The notes below the pieces were generated by a model. It did not search any database. It saw only the letters and a program-made list of their open reading frames with translations, and was not told where the DNA came from. 64,000 nucleotides of DNA. Source: Symsagittifera roscoffensis (lineage: Eukaryota > Xenacoelomorpha > Acoela > Convolutidae). How positions within the stretch are numbered: the first letter of the stretch is position 1; the number at the start of each line of letters is the position of its first letter. A program made the position numbers and the translations under genes. Below are positions 58,701-64,000 of the stretch, piece by piece. The DNA lies in assembly GCF_963678635.1 (NCBI RefSeq), contig NC_087063.1:13087006-13151005 (forward strand). Reading direction: 5' to 3'.

Positions 58701-61700
58701 TTATAAGTTCAGTGGTTTTGTATGAATTCCATCATCTTGTACTTGTCTTTTTGGATAAAAAAAGCTTAGTCCTTTCTTTGTCTGTTGATATGTGGCCACC
58801 ATACGATTTATAGTTCTGAATCCTCTCTTAGAAGATGTAAGATTAATTGCTTCATCAAGCACTCTCCTGTATTTTGACATGAGACTGTCTCCAGAATCTT
58901 CTAGAATCCGTTTATTTAATCCTTTACTGCTAAATTTGAACTTATCTGACTTGTTGTCATAGCAGCAATATGTCTTGCTACACAAACATAGCAATTCTGT
59001 ACAATTGAATTCTTCTTTAAAAAGTCCCGGTTCCCGTTTATCATGCTTTTTATGCGTACTGCAACACGTTCGAGGGAAGAAATTAGATTTTGCATCCGCC
59101 TTGAAAGAGTCTCTATAGTCACTTTCCCTAATTTTTTCCCAAGCAGCTCTCTTATCTGGTTTGATACAGTTGTATAAATTTTCTTCGGCAAGTGCCAAGT
59201 AAAGTGAGTCTGTATCCATCTCCAACTCTTCAAATTTATTCACATCTTAGAACTTGTCAAAGAAGTTATAGTAGAGTTCCAACATTCTCAGTTTTGCATA
59301 CTGAAGAATGAAAAAACCAACAATGATGGGTTCTCTGTACTCAATGGTTGACTCCAACCTCATATAAGTCCTTCTCAACTGTGTTAAGTCTCTTAAACAG
59401 TGGTTCATTGATTGTCTTATGAGTTTTTTCATCGTTGAGATTTTTTGTGATTGTATGTCTCGATCTATCCATGATCTGATATCCATACGAGGAATTACCC
59501 AAAAGTTTCATCGTTTCTGCTACAACTCCTGACAAGGGGTTTTCATCTCCTTCTCTTCTTGCATCAACCACCGATTGAACGAAATTATTAAAACACTTTC
59601 TTGGAGAATATCGAACAAATCGGTAAATTTTGGTGCACTGTAATCCAAGTTCCATATAAAAGTTGAAGAGAGGAGTTATAACTGTTCCATTTTCCAGCTT
59701 GAAACTAGATATCAGCATTCTCTGAGGATGCTTTAACATTTCGTTCTCGATCGCATAGTTTTTCATGTAATCGCCAATATCATCTCTCCCGACCTCAGTA
59801 TTTTTGAAAATTGGAGGAAAATTCGCAAATTTTGATTTTAGCTCATCTGGAACAACTAAGTCGCACTGAAAGTAGCCAAAAAGAGATCCATCTTTTATTT
59901 TTGCTAGAAGTGAGTCTGTAGAAAGAGGTCTTTTATAGGGAAAGTGGGTTCTGACGTGATTTTTGATCTTATCATCGGTTTTGAAACTTTCCCACCAGCC
60001 ACACTCCCACATTTCTTCCACTTTGTATCCTTTCTCTTTAATGTATTCTCGTCGCATATCATCCATTTCTCTCTTCTTGTTTCCTCGCTCAATATCCTGT
60101 TCTGTTAAAGAGGGACGAGCTTCTTGACAGGAACAGAAGTGGTAGTAACATCCCTTTGCTTCGAATACTGTTTTACAGTGATCGCAGTAGCCATCAACAT
60201 TAAAACAGTCGATTTTTTTCTGTTTTCCAGATGTAAAAAAGCTCTCAATTTTACATTCTGGTCTTTATTCTTGATAGAAAGACATGACCATATTCTCAAA
60301 GTTGCGAGTTCGATTATGTCTAGCCTTGAATTTCTGCATTTCAGTGTCAAACTCCCATCTCGTGTACTGTCCTGTTGGCATATCTTGACACATTGAGAAA
60401 GGGTAAAGCTGGCTTGCATCAATTCCAACGATTGATTTACAAACATTTGATGAATTTCTGATGTATGTGTCATCAACTACAGCTTTTTGAGTGAAAACAA
60501 AAGAAGGTCCACCAGTCATGTCCTCTCTAATTTTTTTTCACACAAGTCTTTATTACTTTCGCAAAATGGATAACACTTGTAATTTGTAGATTTGTGTAGA
60601 CAAATGTTTGCTAGATATGGAAGTGTGCATCCAAGTTTAAACATATCTATCTTCTTGTTATGATAAAACTGAATCATTTTTTGCATTGCCTCCAGGGTTG
60701 GAACTACATCTTTGTTGTTGTACCACTTCAAAAAGTCTTTGAACACTGTCATTCCATTTTTCTTCCAAGTCTCTTGTAAGTAATTGTAATTATCCAAACC
60801 AGATGAAGGAACAGTCTTGATTTGAAGCTTTTTCAGTGCCTGTTGTTGGTCAAACCCACTTTTTCTAAGCTTCTCATAATCAATGAAGTCTTTGTCCAGA
60901 GGATTGTTGTTTCTAAGTTTACTGAAAAAGGCTTCATACGGTGGCAATTCAGGAAAGTCAAGTTTGTCTGGGTTATCAAACCACTCTTAGGGAAGAATCC
61001 TTTCGTTTCGCTAGCTTTATAGGCTTTGAGAAAGGAGTCCAGAGTAGTTGCCCCTCCCAGAAACTTCATTATGTCGAGAAACTGTACATCTCCAAACTTG
61101 AAAGATATAAAGTCATTTGCTTTTTGATGACGGATGTTTCTTGTTCTTTATCGCGAATCAAATAGGGGTTTAGGTAGGAATTGATCAAATTTAAATCATA
61201 TCTACCGCTGTTAAATCCAAAAACAGGTAAAATATTTAAATATCTCTCCAGATGTTGTTTCGAATCAATGAGTTGATTTTTCTGAATTTGCAAGAATTGT
61301 GTTGACATATCTGCTTCTTGCGAATCTTCAATGCATTCGTCTTTGTACTCGAATTTGTTACTTGAACAATTTTTACCACGTTCGTTTAGCTGATCTTCTT
61401 CATTCTTTCATTGACAACTACTTCAATATCTTGAATTTTTGTTCTCATCTCCAGCTTACTTTTCTCAGCCAACAGCTCGAGTTTGCTTACAAAATCAATA
61501 ATCAAGTTCTGTGGATCCTTGTTGTACAAAAAGATGGGTTCATCAATCAGATTTGATGATATAGAGACTAAACTGGGGACATGTTTTCCAATCCAGGTAG
61601 TAGTCTGCGTCTCTTTTAGTTCCTCTGTAGGAACACAAATCGATTCAAAATCTAAAATTGCTAGTTTATTAAAAAGTTTGTTATCTTCAGAAACTGGAAG

Positions 61701-63022
61701 ATTGAATCTCTCTAGCTTTTCAAACAAGGTTTCGCGAAGCTCATAGAAGTTTTTTGGGTAAATATGTTTCACTCGGTCCTTGCATCTCAGAAGATGTTTG
61801 TTGAGAAACTCAGATCTTTTGAAGAAAGTATCACAACTAGGACACCGGAAACATTTGAAGAAAGAATCAATATCTTTTGTATGAATGATATGATTGTTAA
61901 ATCTCAGTAATTTGACTGATTTGTCATATCTTCCAATACTTCGTCGAGCTAGTTCTCCTACATATTCTCCATCTTGAATATCGAAATCGTATATAAAAAG
62001 GTTTCTTTGCACAATTTCCTCGACAACAAGTAGGTCTTCTACAGAAACTCCACGAAAGTTTTCAGGATCATAACCAGACTTTGATACAAATTCTGTAAAG
62101 TATCTAGAAGTGTGAGAGTCGAGATCATTATGTCCGTTCATGTACATTGCCAATGCGCGGAAAAGACACAAATGATCTTTGTAAGGTTCCTTGTCTTTGT
62201 TAGATAATAGACAATTCACTTGCGTATGTCGTAATAAAGGTTCGGGTAAGACATGGGGATGTTTTTCAGCAAAGCAGCAAAAATTGTGACGTTAGTAATT
62301 AACTTGAATCTCCATTTTGTGTTTTGACGTTCTTGGGTACATTGCTCCACAATATCAAATTTTTCTACTTTTCGTTGGATTGTTATCAAATCCGCTTTCG
62401 TACAAAGTAAGTGGGATTTTTCAAACAGAGTATTATTTTCATGGGCGTAGAAATATCGATATTCACCAGTCTCAATATTTCGAAGAACAAAACCCAGAGC
62501 AATGTTGATTTTGGCTGCAGAATCGAGCTTGTTGAAGACTTCTTCAAGTTTCTCGTTAATTATTTTAGTATCTAACTTGGACATTTGGAAGTTAAATACC
62601 TTATGTCTCCCATTTTCTATCTCCGTATCCACCAGAAAATGTTGACAAGCACTAAGTTCCTCCTTTAGTTTTTCACCATCTTCCCCTTCTCCCTCCACAA
62701 TCTTGTTCAAGTCGGCCACCGTATCACTGGGTTTCCGTTGTTTTGCTCCTTGTTCTTTTCTCCGATGTTGCTGGAGAGAGTAGTAACTTGGGAACTCTTG
62801 TTCACAAGAAGGGCAAACCGTCGACTGCTTCGAATTTGGTTGAGCAGGCTTCTTAACCATATGATAGCTCATTTCTTGTTGATTATAAGTAAAATACTTA
62901 CAATCAGGGCAAGAAATAACTCCTTCAGAACAATTTTTCCGGTGTCGAGCTGTGTTTTGACGAATATACATATTTTCACAGTCTCCACACTTTACTTTCT
63001 CGTTTCGGTTAAGGGCAGGCAT
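58701..63022 (-). pseudogene. Protein-primed family-B DNA polymerase, copy 2
   Basis: Same motifs and the same lesions as copy 1 (ATG at 63022; motif C at 59216-59205), so inactivation came before duplication. There are a few private substitutions, for example Arg to Thr after the exonuclease motif and Leu to Ser near 61265. This copy alone is joined to the upstream region with the CRE-like and heat-shock sites. Zinc fingers at the N terminus of a pPolB are not part of the minimal family layout and may bind the terminal repeats. Confidence 0.85.
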
Positions 63023-63216
63023 TATCTAAAAAATTGGGACCGTTGAAATGTTCCAAATTTGAAAACTTAAAGTACCAATTGAATGAAAATACTTATTTTT
63101 TTCTTTTCGTGAAGTAACGAAATGTAAAATTTGAAGTAAAATTCAATTGACGGTTTCTGATTGGCAAACAAAATGAATGATTTAACCCAATAAAATAAGT
63201 GTCTTTATACTATCAA

Positions 63217-63440
63217 TGACGCCTACGCAATTATCCTTTTACGGTAATGACGTCAATCTTTGAAAAGAAGTGACGTCACCGCCTACGCAATTTTCCTTTT
63301 ATGTTAATGACATCATTCTATATTTAGAAGTGACATATCACCAATGCAATTTCCTTTTTATGCTAATGACGACATTCTATGAAAAGAAGTGACGTCAACA
63401 CCCACGCAATTTTTTTATGGTAATGACGTCATCACTACGT
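63217..63440. promoter_or_regulatory. Tandem CRE-like array (TGACGTCA)
   Basis: Four diverged units of 54-60 bp start at 63217, 63271, 63331 and 63390. Consensus is tgacgtca, cgcctacgcaatt, ttccttttat, g-taatgacgtca, ttctatgaaaagaag. Perfect TGACGTCA palindromes at 63248-63255, 63271-63278, 63390-63397 and 63424-63431; degenerate ones at 63308, 63331 and 63367. This is the binding site of CREB/ATF bZIP factors. It lies 195-420 bp upstream of the PolB ATG on its strand, and upstream of the plus-strand open frame. Confidence 0.7.
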
Positions 63441-63459
63441 TGTTCCTTGGAAAAGTCGA

Positions 63460-63497
63460 GAATTTTCGGAAAATTCTAGAATTTTCCAGAAAAATTC
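63460..63497. promoter_or_regulatory. Heat-shock element
   Basis: TTC-ta-GAA-tt-TTC-ca-GAA at 63474-63491 is four perfect alternating nGAAn blocks, with further GAAttTTC at 63460-63467 and a TTC at 63495. Three blocks already suffice for HSF trimer binding in animals. A CCAAT box (gccaatcag) follows at 63500-63508. All this suggests a stress-inducible, possibly two-way promoter. Confidence 0.65.
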
Positions 63498-63557
63498 TCA
63501 GCCAATCAGAACTAAGCTGTTTCTAGACATAACTTTAGGTTCAAAATTTTCATTTGA

Positions 63558-64000
63558 ACTTCCTCGAATTACTCTACAAGAAAAAAGAAAAATCCGTGTG
63601 ATTTCCTTATTCATGAAATAGATGTAGATTCTTACTTTTTTCACAATTTTTTGGACGTTTATATTGTCCAAAATAATGTTATTCGACTAAGTAAAGGTCT
63701 CTTTAGGGAAACTTACTCAATCAAAGAGTTTATTTTTGACCCACATATTGCATGTCGAAGCTATAAACTTACTGCTGAGTTACACTTGACTAGAAAAGAA
63801 ATTTTATTCATTTTAGAAAATTTGAAGTTGTTAATAAAAAAGTCGTACGATAATATTTCAAAGACTCTTTTTATTCCATATCCAACTCCCAATTTTGTCA
63901 AAAATCCCCAGCAAAGTTCTTTATTCCTCCATTTTTTTAAGGACTTTCAAAGTTCAAAATCTTGCATGATCAGGTTTGGAATCAGATTTCCAGAGATTTG
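63558..64000 (+). CDS. Plus-strand open frame running off the right edge (unrecognised)
   Basis: After a TGA at 63555-63557 the frame stays open for 147 codons to the window end, with no ATG until near the end, so the start is upstream by splicing or frameshift, or lies at a non-ATG codon. A neighbouring frame is open from about 63538 to 63620 and may be the true beginning. Residues include KEFIFDPHIACRSYKLTAEL and KTLFIPYPTPNF. It is AT-rich, so chance openness is unlikely but possible. No family recognised. It would be the next gene of the PolB transposon, in the divergent direction. Confidence 0.45.

Larger units (their letters stand above)
56672..63144. repeat. 6.47-kb tandem duplication, copy 2
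   Basis: Direct continuation of copy 1. The offset is 6469 bp before the G run and 6472 bp after it. Sequence beyond 63144 is not in copy 1, so this copy keeps the original junction with the rest of the transposon. Confidence 0.95.

Overview
The window contains only mobile-element DNA; I see no host gene. Ty3/gypsy-type gag-pol, a CR1/jockey-like LINE, a protein-primed family-B DNA polymerase gene, mixed base composition and pervasive in-frame stops all point to a metazoan nuclear genome. I loosely associate the large non-pol proteins with Caenorhabditis-type nematodes, but this is memory only and was not searched. There is no sign of operons or ribosome binding sites. Almost every coding region is a decayed copy.

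Layout. Three copies of one very large LTR retrotransposon lie head-to-tail, all on the minus strand. E1 (1-12815, 3' end outside the window) has its 5' LTR at 11980-12815. E2 (16963-38872) is delimited by its own LTR pair (3' LTR 16963-17856; 5' LTR 38138-38872, truncated) and is about 21.9 kb. E3 (38873-51579) has its 3' LTR at 38873-39710 and loses its 5' part to a later insertion. Read on the minus strand, each copy runs LTR, long leader with a minisatellite, gag, protease-RT-RNase H-integrase, a tail ORF, a conserved spacer, then an extra ORF3 region of about 8.3 kb before the 3' LTR. ORF3 carries a coiled coil, an SGNH/GDSL hydrolase module with complete catalytic motifs, a probable second SGNH-like module and a long unrecognised C-terminal half. 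A decayed LINE (about 13112-16950) lies between E1 and E2.

From 51581 to the right edge there is a second kind of element: a protein-primed PolB gene with zinc fingers at its N terminus, probably the left part of a Maverick/Polinton-like transposon inserted into the E3 integrase core. A 6.47-kb tandem duplication (50203-56672 and 56672-63144) copied the E3 tail, the transposon end and the PolB gene together. Upstream of the outer PolB copy (63217-63510) is a compact promoter-like region: four perfect TGACGTCA palindromes in a roughly 60-bp repeat array, a four-block heat-shock element and a CCAAT box. A plus-strand open frame then runs off the right edge.

How the parts fit. E1-E3 look like copies of one retroelement family that carries a putative secreted or virion-associated hydrolase polyprotein where retroviruses carry env. 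The PolB element arrived later and was then partly duplicated. The strongest candidates for something new are the 22-kb SGNH-carrying LTR element and the CRE/heat-shock control region of the PolB element.
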